Positions 43,245 to 53,097 of a DNA stretch of 64,000 nt are shown piece by piece (position 1 is the first letter of the stretch; each line of letters begins with the position of its first letter). Source of the stretch: RDYJ01 sp034931405 (lineage in GTDB: Bacteria > Cyanobacteriota > Cyanobacteriia > Cyanobacteriales > Nostocaceae); assembly GCF_034931405.1 (NCBI RefSeq), contig NZ_JAYGHA010000001.1, positions 62,001 to 126,000 on the forward strand. Reading direction: 5' to 3'. Under the pieces are notes generated by a model, which was not told the DNA's origin, ran no database searches, and saw only the letters and a program-made list of their open reading frames with translations. A program made the translations under genes and the position numbers.

Positions 43245-45659
43245 ATGGAATCAATAACAATAGATTTAGAACCTCATTATGAAATTTTGGCTGATCTGTC
43301 TATAGTACCGAATGAAATTTTGCAAGTAATTCCCAAGCCACTTGAGCATCAAATACAGACTTACCAGTTACAAAAAAAATATGACCTAATTCTCAATACT
43401 TTTCCTACAGGAACTGGTAAAACAAAAGCAACTTTGCTGTATTTGTTAGATAACCGAGATGTCAATACTTTATTTATTGCACCTACTAACGAATTAATTA
43501 ATCAACACAGAGAAGATGTAGAAGAGTTTGTTAAAGCTGCAAATTTACCTCATATTGTATGCGAAGTGAACGCCCATCTTCTGCGTGGGATTGATCCAGA
43601 TAATAATCTTTTTCGACAAGGAGAAAGGTTTTATCGTTTAATGAAGAATCCATTGGAATTTGCTGAACAATTAGGAATTCCAGAAAATAAGCGTAATTAT
43701 CGCTGTCCTGTAATTATCATTACTAACCCTGATTTATTTTACTACGCTATCTATTATTGTTATAATAATCTGGATAGGCGTAATGTATTTGAGGCAATTT
43801 TCGCCTTTTTTCAATACATTATTATTGATGAGTTTCACTACTATAATGCAAAACAATTAGCCAATTTTTTGTTTTTTATAGCTTTTTCACTAGAATTTGG
43901 TTACTTTCAAGATGAAAAGCGCAAGGTATGTTTGTTGTCAGCAACACCAGATGCACAAGTATATAAATATCTTGAACGTGTAGCATCACAAGGCTTAAAG
44001 TGGAAATCAATTGAACCTGAGTTTGTAAAAGCCAATCATCCCCGTGCAGTCAGAACTTTAGCACCTATAAAACTAACTTTTATAGGATGTAGTGAACCAA
44101 CAGATTTATTAGCTCAATATACACAAGAAAAAGCTGATGAGATTAAATTAAGGCTTGAAAATTTACTAGATGGAGCATTAATCACTAATTCTTTAATTGA
44201 TGTTAACAGAACAATTACTAATCTAAGATCAATTGGTTTAACAGCAGATAAAGATTTTGGTCGTATTACTGGAGCTATTTCATCAAAAGAACGTAAATCT
44301 TCTGCGAAAAAGCAGTTAATTATTGCTACACCAACAGTAGATATTGGTTATAACTTTAACAAACAAGCAAAGAATCGTCAAAATATTGATTTTATTATCT
44401 TCACTGCTAGTTATACTGATGACTTTTGGCAAAGATTAGGTAGAAGTGGAAGAGTTTTAGGTAAAAAACAGGAAAATTTTATATCTGAAGCTATTGCTTT
44501 AGTAAGTACAGAAACATTTTTGAAAATCAAGGATTATGTATCTGGATATTCAAATCAAATCAACAGAGAACAGTTAAGAGATATAATTTTAAATTCTCAT
44601 GCTTTTCCTCAAAAACCATTTTTACATGAATACATAAGCTCATACGCAATTCTGGAATCTTTCCGTCCTTTATATGAACTCAGAAAACAAATGCGGCATC
44701 CTGAACGGATAGAAGAGGTTTTTGAACTCGTGCGACAATTATTTGCTCCAAATAGTAAAAAGAGCTATCGCCACTATCTTTATCAATTATCTAGATTTAA
44801 TTCTCTGCAAGCATCTATTTCTTCCTTCAAGGATTCTAAGAAAGGAGATTATACAGATATGATTATCCGAGAATTCCTCAATGTAGCTAATTATTGGTAC
44901 ACTTCTAATGAAGATATTGACATTGATGAAAATACTTTTTCTACATTTAAGAAAAGCCTAGCATTGGGAAATAATAAGTCTCAGGAAGCCATAAAAAAAT
45001 ACGTTTTAGAAGAATTTCATGCGTTATCTAGTTTGTTTAGCTTTAGAGATTCATTTCAATCCTTAAACTGTGCTATTTATGACCCATACCATATTATTAC
45101 TGATAATAATAATATTATATATTATGAACTATTTCATCTACTCAAGTATTATGATCTGACTTGGTATAAATCAGTTCAAGATTTTCAATCAGGTGTTATA
45201 AATTCTTCACCACTGCAACCTGCTGACTTATATTGTCGAGTAGATAGACATAGAGATAAATCAGAAAATCTAATTATATCTTTCAGTTTAAATACTGAAC
45301 TTAACCAAGAATTTTTTAAACGACGTTATTGTAATAAACCTCTTGCTATTCAAGGATTTAAAATGATAGCTTCTCGTCTTGATGGTTCAATATTCCCTTT
45401 GTCACCAAAGCTGACTGAAGCTATTCAGGAAAAATATATTACCTGTTTATTAGTACCAGAACAAGGAGGAAGTGCAGGAGAAATCCAAGGAAGAACAAGA
45501 GATATGCAAATACGCTTCCCCTCCATTTTGGTAACTTTTTCAGACTCTACAACTGCTAACTATAAAGGCATACTCGGTACAAATTCATATTTGGTCGGTT
45601 CAAGAATTCAGAAGTACCTTTATGCTTTAGAAAAGAAAACAGAATTTTGGATTGCTTAA
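43245..45659 (+). CDS. cas3: Cas3 (Cas3'), type I-D helicase without HD domain
   Basis: An 804-residue superfamily 2 helicase from ATG 43245 (AAGGAA upstream); an earlier in-frame ATG (43203) overlaps csc1 and is unlikely. Motifs: FPTGTGKTKAT (Walker A, about 53-63), IIIDEFHYY (motif II, DEFH at 195-198), LLSATPDA (motif III) and QRLGRSGRVLG (motif VI). There is no HD nuclease domain, as expected for I-D, where Cas10d carries it. It unwinds target DNA after recruitment by the effector. It is placed after csc1 rather than at the head of the operon. Confidence 0.93.
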   Translation: MESITIDLEPHYEILADLSIVPNEILQVIPKPLEHQIQTYQLQKKYDLILNTFPTGTGKTKATLLYLLDNRDVNTLFIAPTNELINQHREDVEEFVKAANLPHIVCEVNAHLLRGIDPDNNLFRQGERFYRLMKNPLEFAEQLGIPENKRNYRCPVIIITNPDLFYYAIYYCYNNLDRRNVFEAIFAFFQYIIIDEFHYYNAKQLANFLFFIAFSLEFGYFQDEKRKVCLLSATPDAQVYKYLERVASQGLKWKSIEPEFVKANHPRAVRTLAPIKLTFIGCSEPTDLLAQYTQEKADEIKLRLENLLDGALITNSLIDVNRTITNLRSIGLTADKDFGRITGAISSKERKSSAKKQLIIATPTVDIGYNFNKQAKNRQNIDFIIFTASYTDDFWQRLGRSGRVLGKKQENFISEAIALVSTETFLKIKDYVSGYSNQINREQLRDIILNSHAFPQKPFLHEYISSYAILESFRPLYELRKQMRHPERIEEVFELVRQLFAPNSKKSYRHYLYQLSRFNSLQASISSFKDSKKGDYTDMIIREFLNVANYWYTSNEDIDIDENTFSTFKKSLALGNNKSQEAIKKYVLEEFHALSSLFSFRDSFQSLNCAIYDPYHIITDNNNIIYYELFHLLKYYDLTWYKSVQDFQSGVINSSPLQPADLYCRVDRHRDKSENLIISFSLNTELNQEFFKRRYCNKPLAIQGFKMIASRLDGSIFPLSPKLTEAIQEKYITCLLVPEQGGSAGEIQGRTRDMQIRFPSILVTFSDSTTANYKGILGTNSYLVGSRIQKYLYALEKKTEFWIA

Positions 45660-45739
45660 GTCTTTGATTAAAAAAATAATGATATTACTAAATTATTACC
45701 AATTTTTTCTTTTACAAATTGTCTCTCGCTGTAAAAAAT

Positions 45740-46558
45740 ATGCCCCATAGTCTCATCCTCAATATCACCCCCCAATCTCCCATCTACCCCAATTTCCTCA
45801 GCGGTAGACATTATCACGCCTTATTCCTTAACCTAGTGAGTTCTGTTGATAAAAAATTAGGCGACTACCTCCACGAATCAAACGCGGATAAAGCTTTTAC
45901 CCTCTCACCATTACAGATACAAAGCAAACATAAAACCCCATTTAATACCTTGCAATATACCCATCAAAACCCTATTCCCGCAGGTACTTCCTGTTGGTGG
46001 CGTATTTCCTTATTAAATGACAACTTATTCAGTCAACTCACACCTTTATGGTTGAATATTAACCCCGAACAACCTTGGCATTTGGGTTCAGCTAACTTAT
46101 ATATTACTAGCATTCAAGGTACACCTCAAATTAACCAACCTTGGGCTAATGCTTGTAGTTACAACCAACTTTATCAACAAGCAAGCGAACAAGAACGTAA
46201 TCTTAATTTCATCTTTTCTACACCTGTAGCTTTTCGTCAAGGTGCTTTTGATAATGTTCTTCCAACACGAGAATCTGTATTTAATAGTCTGCTGAGTCGG
46301 TGGAATAAATATAGCGGCATTGAATTAACTAATCTTACCCTTGAATCAATTTATCCTAGTGCTTTCAATATCAAAACTGAGGTTATTAGCAACTATGAAA
46401 ATAAATTTATTGGTTGTTTAGGTGAAATTAGTTATCGCATTCTTGGCAATGTAGAAGCAACGGCAATTAAACAAATTAATGCTTTGGCTGATTTTGCTTT
46501 ATATGCAGGAATAGGACGTAAAACAACAATGGGAATGGGCATGGTTAGAAGAAAGTAG
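45740..46558 (+). CDS. cas6: Cas6 (Cas6d) pre-crRNA endoribonuclease
   Basis: A 272-residue RAMP protein from ATG 45740 (a TTG at 45719 is in frame but less likely). The N-terminal strand NFLSGRHYHALFLNLV has the His pair usual for Cas6, and the C-terminal glycine-rich loop is YAGIGRKTTMGMGMVRR. It cuts the repeat transcript and leaves the 8-nt ATTGAAAC handle. Its TAG stop lies in the left arm of a palindromic repeat (46555-46642). An 80-bp gap separates it from cas3, so it may have its own start signals. Confidence 0.9.
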   Translation: MPHSLILNITPQSPIYPNFLSGRHYHALFLNLVSSVDKKLGDYLHESNADKAFTLSPLQIQSKHKTPFNTLQYTHQNPIPAGTSCWWRISLLNDNLFSQLTPLWLNINPEQPWHLGSANLYITSIQGTPQINQPWANACSYNQLYQQASEQERNLNFIFSTPVAFRQGAFDNVLPTRESVFNSLLSRWNKYSGIELTNLTLESIYPSAFNIKTEVISNYENKFIGCLGEISYRILGNVEATAIKQINALADFALYAGIGRKTTMGMGMVRRK

Positions 46559-46642
46559 GTTGGGTTGAGGAACGAAACCCAACGTTATCAATCAGATTAT
46601 TAACGATTTTGTTGGGTTGCGCTGTCGCTTAACCCAACCTAC
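46555..46642. repeat. Palindromic element with perfect 12-bp ends between cas6 and cas4
   Basis: The ends GTAGGTTGGGTT and AACCCAACCTAC are exact reverse complements. An inner pair, CCCAAC/GTTGGG, makes a nested fold. It supplies the stop codon of cas6 and may modulate read-through into cas4-cas1-cas2. It is a dispersed repeat type common in cyanobacteria. Confidence 0.85.
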
Positions 46643-46666
46643 AAATGAATCAATTTTTTAGAACTT

Positions 46667-47275
46667 ATGTTGACTCAAAATATCAATCCAGAAGATTACG
46701 TAAATATTGCCTCATTAAACCAATATTCCTACTGTCCTCATCGTTGTTGGTTAATTCATTGTGCAGGTGAATTCATTGATAATCAATACACGATTGAAGG
46801 TACAAGTTTACATGAACGAGTTCACACAGTTGGGGAAGTAAATCGGGATGAAACTTGGCAGATACGCGCTATTTATTTGAAGTCAGACCAATATCAATTA
46901 ATTGGTAAATCTGATTTGATTGAATTTGAAAATGGTGAATTTTACCCTATTGAATATAAAAGAGGACGTAAAGGAGAATGGGATAATGATGAGTTACAAG
47001 TTTGCGCTCAAGCTTTGTGTTTGGAGGAAATGACGGAGAAAAATATCAATACTGGCTATATCTATTATGCTCAAACTCATCAACGTAAATTAGTAGAAAT
47101 TACCTCAGATTTACGAAATAGTACGATTGCAACTATTGAAGCTGTACAAATGTTGTTGTTTACAGGTGCAATGCCTAAAGCTGTAAAAACAAAACGCTGT
47201 GATGGTTGTAGTTTATATTCTCGATGTTTACCCCAAGCTGTTGATAAAGTTGGGCGTTATCAAGAAGCACATTGA
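46667..47275 (+). CDS. cas4: Cas4, RecB-like nuclease with Fe-S cluster
   Basis: A 202-residue protein. It has an N-terminal Cys pair (YSYCPHRCWLIH) and the C-terminal CDGCSLYSRC that bind the 4Fe-4S cluster. The RecB-nuclease motifs are LIGKSDLIEF, FYPIEYKRGRKG and QVCAQALCLEE. Cas4 trims prespacers and selects PAM-bearing ones with Cas1-Cas2. It stands at the head of the adaptation sub-operon (cas4-cas1-cas2). Confidence 0.93.
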   Translation: MLTQNINPEDYVNIASLNQYSYCPHRCWLIHCAGEFIDNQYTIEGTSLHERVHTVGEVNRDETWQIRAIYLKSDQYQLIGKSDLIEFENGEFYPIEYKRGRKGEWDNDELQVCAQALCLEEMTEKNINTGYIYYAQTHQRKLVEITSDLRNSTIATIEAVQMLLFTGAMPKAVKTKRCDGCSLYSRCLPQAVDKVGRYQEAH

Positions 47276-47365
47276 TCAGTTTTTAATTGATGCAAAAAAC
47301 CAAAACATTTCTAAAACTCTTTTTACTGTCACCTGTCCACTATCACCTATTTTGAGGATTTAATC

Positions 47366-48370
47366 ATGGGTACTCTTTACATCACACAAGATGATGCTTT
47401 TATCGGTAAGGTTGATGAACGGATTAATGTGAAGTTTGAAAAGAAAATACTTCAGGATATTCCATTTATTCATCTTGAAGGTGTAGTTGTTTTAGGACGA
47501 GCAACTATTTCGCCAGCGGTTGTTTTTGAGTTGATGGAACGCCATATTCCTCTATCTTTTATCAGTCAAATTGGTCATTATTTGGGACGGTTAGAACCAG
47601 AAATGACTGGTAATATTTTCGTTCGCAAGGCACAATGGCAAGCAGCAGGAGAAACACCTCAATCTATTCATGCTGTTCAAGGTTTTGTTAGGGGAAAATT
47701 AAAGAATTACCGTCAAACTTTGATGCGTTATCAGCGTGAATTCAATGATGTTGATTTATCCAAAAATATTACTCGTATTGAACAGGTAATTGATTCGATT
47801 AAGTCAACTGAAAATATTAATTCTTTGCGTGGTTTAGAAGGTTCTGGTAGTGCGGCTTATTTTGGTTGTTTTGATCAATTGATTCGTAATTCCCAATTTT
47901 CTTTTACTAAGCGTGTACGTCGTCCTGCGACTGATCCGGTTAATTCTTTACTCAGTTTTGGTTATTCTTTATTGCGTCATGATGTCCAAGTTGCTGTGAA
48001 TATTGTCGGTTTTGATCCATATTTAGGATACCTACATTTTGATCGCTATAATCGACCTTCTTTAGCTTTAGATTTGATGGAGGAATTTCGCCCTTTAGTG
48101 GTAGATGCTGTGGTTTTATCTATTTTGAATAAGCAATTATTAACACCGGCAGATTTTATCACTGAACCGTTAAGCGGTGCTGTTTCTCTGACTCCAGAAG
48201 GACGCAAAACTTTTTTGACTTTGTACGAAAAGAAAAAAATATCGGAGTTTAAACATCCGGTTATGGGGCGTAAATGTAGTTATCGAGAAGCTTTTGAATT
48301 GCAAGCGAGATTTTTAGCTAAATATTTAATGGGAACAACTGAGAAATATCCTCCTTTGTTTTTGAAATAG
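47366..48370 (+). CDS. cas1: Cas1 integrase
   Basis: A 334-residue protein with the Cas1 landmarks: LEGVVVLGRATISPAVVFEL in the beta domain, SLRGLEGSGSAAYFGCFDQL (catalytic Glu region), YLGYLHFDRYNRPSLALDLM (His) and EEFRPLVVDAVVLSILN (Asp). It integrates new spacers at the leader end. It follows cas4 by 90 bp with a short AAGGTGA-type repeat zone between, and precedes cas2 by 102 bp. Confidence 0.95.
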   Translation: MGTLYITQDDAFIGKVDERINVKFEKKILQDIPFIHLEGVVVLGRATISPAVVFELMERHIPLSFISQIGHYLGRLEPEMTGNIFVRKAQWQAAGETPQSIHAVQGFVRGKLKNYRQTLMRYQREFNDVDLSKNITRIEQVIDSIKSTENINSLRGLEGSGSAAYFGCFDQLIRNSQFSFTKRVRRPATDPVNSLLSFGYSLLRHDVQVAVNIVGFDPYLGYLHFDRYNRPSLALDLMEEFRPLVVDAVVLSILNKQLLTPADFITEPLSGAVSLTPEGRKTFLTLYEKKKISEFKHPVMGRKCSYREAFELQARFLAKYLMGTTEKYPPLFLK

Positions 48371-48472
48371 CTATTTAGGTGACAGGTGACAGTAAGAAGG
48401 TAAGAGATAAGAGTTGATTTTTCCCAATTACCTATCACCTATCACCCATTACTAATTACCAATTACCAATTT

Positions 48473-48745
48473 ATGAATGTTATTGTTTCTTACGATATTT
48501 CTGAGGATAAACGCCGGACTAAAATCCATAGTATTCTCAAGTCCTATGGTCAATGGGTGCAGTATAGTATTTTTGAATGTGAGTTAACTGATACTCAATA
48601 TGCTAAACTGCGATCGCGTCTTAATAAACTCATTAAACCGGAAACGGACAGTATTCGCTTTTACTTCCTTTGTGCTTGCTGTTTTGGTAAAGTAGAAAGA
48701 ATTGGTGGTGAACAGCCCCGTGATGGGACGATTTTCTTCGCTTAA
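48473..48745 (+). CDS. cas2: Cas2
   Basis: A 90-residue protein starting MNVIVSYDISEDKRRTKIH with the conserved Asp8, and YGQWVQYSIFECELT in the ferredoxin-like fold. It forms the Cas1-Cas2 integration complex. It ends with TAA at 48743-48745, immediately before the leader's first inverted-repeat arm. Intergenic sequence before it contains GTGACAG and ATTACC repeat fragments. Confidence 0.95.
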   Translation: MNVIVSYDISEDKRRTKIHSILKSYGQWVQYSIFECELTDTQYAKLRSRLNKLIKPETDSIRFYFLCACCFGKVERIGGEQPRDGTIFFA

Positions 48746-48972
48746 TGCGCGGATGGGTGGGTGTAAAAAATCGAGGTGAACAAAAAATGCCTGAAATCAT
48801 CTCTATACAAAGCTTTCATGGATTTTATGAGGTTCACCTATCCGCGCACCTTACACAGCAAGGGTTTCAGCTATTTTATCTCTTGACACTTTTTCTGAAA
48901 TGGACTATGATCAAACCATCCGCGCAACTGAACCTTGAAAACTACATATATATAGGCTTTCAGCCTCCCGCT
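48746..48972 (+). promoter_or_regulatory. CRISPR leader with nested inverted repeats
   Basis: The 227-bp leader lies between the cas2 stop and the first repeat. Arms: TGCGCGGAT (48746-48754) pairs with ATCCGCGCA (48840-48848); AGGTGAAC (48774-48781) pairs with GTTCACCT (48832-48839); and CCATCCGCGCA (48916-48926) is a second partner for TGCGCGGATGG at 48746. The first two pairs can form one long interrupted stem. The TTGACA at 48893 with downstream AT-rich sequence may be part of a promoter for the array, but I see no firm -10 box. Role inferred: integration-complex binding, cas2 termination or both. Confidence 0.7.
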
Positions 48973-51702
48973 ATTGCAATTTCTATTACTCCCTATTAGG
49001 GATTGAAACAACTACAAAACTAGCAACTGAAGCATCAGCGATCGCCTATTGCAATTTCTATTACTCCCTATTAGGGATTGAAACCTCTGTAATAGTCTGC
49101 TACCTGCTTAGTTTGTCTATTGCAATTTCTATTACTCCCTATTAGGGATTGAAACAGGTAAATCAATTCCTAACATCCCCTTATAGTACGAACGAATTGC
49201 AATTTCTATTACTCCCTATTAGGGATTGAAACTACTCGAAGGATGCGAGCGATCGCACCATTGAATTAATTGCAATTTCTATTACTCCCTATTAGGGATT
49301 GAAACTTTAATTCTGCTTCTAGCTCGGCGATACGAGAAGATTGCAATTTCTATTACTCCCTATTAGGGATTGAAACCTGTAAAAATTCAGGATTCTGTAG
49401 ATGCACCTGAATTGCAATTTCTATTACTCCCTATTAGGGATTGAAACGGCTTAGAGTTCGAGAAGGCATCCAGAAACCTTATTGCAATTTCTATTACTCC
49501 CTATTAGGGATTGAAACGAAATGTGATAAGCGATTACTAGATATTCTTCTCCTATTGCAATTTCTATTACTCCCTATTAGGGATTGAAACACGACCTTCA
49601 GAAATTTCTACATTTGATTGGGCTGGGTGATTGCAATTTCTATTACTCCCTATTAGGGATTGAAACAAGAACCGGGCAGGAGGAAAGAAAGCTAGCTTTC
49701 CCTATGATTGCAATTTCTATTACTCCCTATTAGGGATTGAAACGTCTGGAATAGAACATCGGCAATAGATTTAGGCAGCACATTGCAATTTCTATTACTC
49801 CCTATTAGGGATTGAAACACAGACTACTCTGCTTGCTCTCAAATCGCCCTGCTTATTGCAATTTCTATTACTCCCTATTAGGGATTGAAACGCTTTCATC
49901 TAGAAGGAAAGAAACTATTTCCCCATTGATTGCAATTTCTATTACTCCCTATTAGGGATTGAAACGTAACCCAAATCCCGTATCAACTTACGGTAAATCT
50001 CTGATTGCAATTTCTATTACTCCCTATTAGGGATTGAAACGCTAATGATACTGGAGTTACTGTACAGACAGATAATATTGCAATTTCTATTACTCCCTAT
50101 TAGGGATTGAAACTATTTGCCTTCACTGCCAAGCTAAAACGGGAAATTGATAATTGCAATTTCTATTACTCCCTATTAGGGATTGAAACCAAAAAGTTGA
50201 AGGGGAAGTCTCCACCGCAAAATCAATGGCATTGCAATTTCTATTACTCCCTATTAGGGATTGAAACAATCTTGAGCCGTAACTTGATGAGAGACTACTA
50301 CATTGCAATTTCTATTACTCCCTATTAGGGATTGAAACCCGCCCCAGGACGGCAACCCATCGCTAGGCATAACATTGCAATTTCTATTACTCCCTATTAG
50401 GGATTGAAACTCAATCTTTATCACGTCAGGGCTAATGCAATCATTTATTGCAATTTCTATTACTCCCTATTAGGGATTGAAACGGCTTCTGTTAAATCGG
50501 TGATTTTTTCTAATGCTAATTGCAATTTCTATTACTCCCTATTAGGGATTGAAACCAATCTTATCTCGCTGGTAAAGGTGGAACATATCAGCTAAAATTG
50601 CAATTTCTATTACTCCCTATTAGGGATTGAAACAAACGTGGCGCTAGGTATTCATGCAAAAGTTGTAAAATTGCAATTTCTATTACTCCCTATTAGGGAT
50701 TGAAACAACGCCAAAGGTAGACAATTCACATCCTCTGATAATTGCAATTTCTATTACTCCCTATTAGGGATTGAAACCCGCTATTAATTTGGTTGACTTG
50801 GAATTGTTGAGCATTGCAATTTCTATTACTCCCTATTAGGGATTGAAACGCTAAAGGTAGCTTCCAACTGATCAGCATATTCTTAATTGCAATTTCTATT
50901 ACTCCCTATTAGGGATTGAAACACCTTCTGGGCTGATACCCAGTTCTTTGGCGACTTATTGCAATTTCTATTACTCCCTATTAGGGATTGAAACGCGATC
51001 GCTCTACATAAAGCAAGCCTCATCAAATCATTGCAATTTCTATTACTCCCTATTAGGGATTGAAACGAGGATTTTTCTGATGATGACGGGGGTGAAGATT
51101 ATTGCAATTTCTATTACTCCCTATTAGGGATTGAAACGATTAATTGGATCGTCAGAGAAAGAACTCAAGGAAATGAATTGCAATTTCTATTACTCCCTAT
51201 TAGGGATTGAAACAAATCATTTAAATAATGTTATCATTGTTTCAACAATTGAATTGCAATTTCTATTACTCCCTATTAGGGATTGAAACTCAACTTCTTT
51301 GATTACCTCTACAGGTACTTATTGCAATTTCTATTACTCCCTATTAGGGATTGAAACCAAAGGTACAGCCAGCGCGAACCGATAAGCACCGGGAATTGCA
51401 ATTTCTATTACTCCCTATTAGGGATTGAAACCTGAATAGCCTTTAAATTGCCGCTGTAATAATCTTTATTGCAATTTCTATTACTCCCTATTAGGGATTG
51501 AAACAAAACACCAAATCCCACAAAATTAGTTGAAAAAGTTAGATTGCAATTTCTATTACTCCCTATTAGGGATTGAAACCTTTGGCAACTGGATTATTTG
51601 TGGTTTCAGCAAATTATTGCAATTTCTATTACTCCCTATTAGGGATTGAAACCAAACGCCATCCATTCAGGTATGTTTACTCTCTATTGCAATTTCTATT
51701 AC
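48973..51702 (+). CRISPR. Type I-D CRISPR array: 37 full repeats plus one 17-bp truncated repeat
   Basis: The 37-bp repeat begins ATTGCAATTTCTATTAC and ends ATTAGGGATTGAAAC, with a small internal palindrome (TCCCTATTAGGGA). Repeat starts are 68-78 bp apart, so spacers are 31-41 nt, about 36 on average. The repeats look identical throughout by eye. The last full repeat is 51616-51652, followed by one more spacer and only the first 17 bases of a repeat (51686-51702). The leader is on the cas2 side, so new spacers should enter near 48973. At least three spacers (about 49010, 49233 and 50995) contain the HIP1 octamer GCGATCGC. Confidence 0.98.
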
Positions 51703-52029
51703 GGTTATTTGATCAAAGGTGCATCAATTGATGAATTAGCGGATGCTGTGCGATCTTCTGCTGCTGGTTTGTGTAAAGTAGCATCAGAGGCTCTTGGAGC
51801 ATTATTTCAACAACCTAAATCTTTATCTCAACCTGTCTATAAATTGACTAAACGACAGGAAGAAGTGTTAGCATTATTGAGTGTAGGATTAACTAATGAT
51901 GCGATCGCTCAAAAGTTGAAACTAAGTCCTTCTACTATTAGACATCATGTGACACAGATATTGCATAAATTAGGGGTAGAAAACCGCACTGAAGCCGCAA
52001 CCACAGCAGTGCGAGCTAGATGTATGTAA
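51703..52029 (+). pseudogene. 5'-truncated NarL/FixJ-type response regulator fused to the array end
   Basis: The sequence reads GYLIKGASIDELADAVRSS, the end of a receiver domain (normally preceded by the Lys/Gly loop of REC). A linker follows and then a complete LuxR-type HTH (LTKRQEEVLALLSVGLTNDA and KLKLSPSTIRHHVTQILHK). The first 100 or so residues of the receiver are gone; the coding sequence begins exactly where the truncated repeat ends. A frame opens in the last spacer (ATG at 51646, inside the last full repeat) and could give a 127-residue fusion, but it is likely not functional as a phospho-switch. A deletion between the original array end and this gene is inferred. Confidence 0.8.
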
Positions 52030-52306
52030 TTGCTTAACGGGTGACAAGGGTATTGAAGCTGAGATATGGCAATAATTTGAGAAGAAAATAAGGGGGTAAA
52101 CAAATAGGGGCAAGGAAGCCCCAAAGAAAATAAAATGTTACCATGATTTAGCTGTGAACTTAATCGCTCTCAAGCCTCATAAACGCCTCTTTTATCAACG
52201 CATTTTTCAGGATCTATCCCTTATGAAACAAGCTGTTTAGCCATCTTTTCACTCGTTAAGCGCGAAATATACCGTAATTAACAAATGTAATTTTCACTAT
52301 TTTAAT

Positions 52307-53092
52307 ATGTTGTTATCTCGTGAATTTCTGATCACTCCTTTGGTAGCTTGTTTCTGCATCTTGGGAATTAGTTTAAGTCAAGTTCCACGATTGCAAGAAC
52401 TTCTTAGCAGCCAAAAATCTATGTCTATAGAAACCCTAGAAAAAGACCAACAAAAAGAAGGTTTACGTCTGGGTTTACTCCAACAGATGCCCAGTTTTAG
52501 TTATGATAACTTGATTGCTGATTGGGTATATATAGATTTTTTGCAATACTTTGGTGATAATGAAGTTAGAGAAAAAATTGGTTATTCGTTAAGTCCAGAA
52601 TTTTTTGAAATTATACTTAAACATGATCCTAAATTTCTAGAAGCCTATCTTGGTCTTTCTGTCAGCAGTTCTTTATATGCCGGAATGCCAGAAAGGTCTA
52701 TTGCTTTAATGGATAAAGGTTTAAAATCCTTATCTCCTAAACTACCAAAAAAATCTTATTACATCTGGCGTTATAAAGGCACAGATGAGTTATTATTTTT
52801 AGGTGACTCCCAAGCTGCAAGTAAGTCTTTTCTCACAGCAGCAGAATGGGCTGGTAAATATGATGATCAAGAAAGTAAAAATATAGTCTCTATATCCCAA
52901 GCAACTGCTAAATTCCTCAAGAGAAACCCTGATAGTAAGTTTGCCCGTATTGCTACCTGGACAATGGTTTTACAAAATAATGTAGATGACAAAACTCGCA
53001 AACGGGCAATTAAAGAAATTGAAAATCTAGGCGGTAAAGTCGTTATTAATGATGATGGCGTACCTGCTATAACTTTACCTGAAAAAGATTAA
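52307..53092 (+). CDS. Conserved cyanobacterial protein with TPR-like helices and membrane anchor
   Basis: A 261-residue protein. The N-terminal helix FLITPLVACFCILGISLSQ serves as signal or anchor. The rest is helical, with TPR-like stretches (PKFLEAYLGLSVSSSLYAGM and DSQAASKSFLTAAEWAGKY) and a short beta tail. No catalytic motif is seen. I recognise it only as a conserved hypothetical of filamentous cyanobacteria. The upstream 277 bp contains a GGGGC-AAGGAA-GCCCC hairpin at 52107-52122 but no gene. Confidence 0.65.
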   Translation: MLLSREFLITPLVACFCILGISLSQVPRLQELLSSQKSMSIETLEKDQQKEGLRLGLLQQMPSFSYDNLIADWVYIDFLQYFGDNEVREKIGYSLSPEFFEIILKHDPKFLEAYLGLSVSSSLYAGMPERSIALMDKGLKSLSPKLPKKSYYIWRYKGTDELLFLGDSQAASKSFLTAAEWAGKYDDQESKNIVSISQATAKFLKRNPDSKFARIATWTMVLQNNVDDKTRKRAIKEIENLGGKVVINDDGVPAITLPEKD

Positions 53093-53097
53093 GCTTA

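Noticed and set aside
48745..48999. 84-codon frame after cas2 running through the leader into the first repeat
   Set aside because: It overlaps the structured leader and ends in repeat-coded residues (CNFYY-like frames recur in every repeat), so it is a by-product of the array.
50107..50595. Open frames inside the CRISPR array
   Set aside because: They are built from the repeat translated in frame (YCNFYYSLLGIE) plus spacers; no independent coding signal.
51646..51702. Start of a full LuxR-type regulator within the last repeat
   Set aside because: The first 19 codons come from repeat and spacer DNA; the receiver domain is missing, so I call the gene a truncated remnant rather than an intact regulator.
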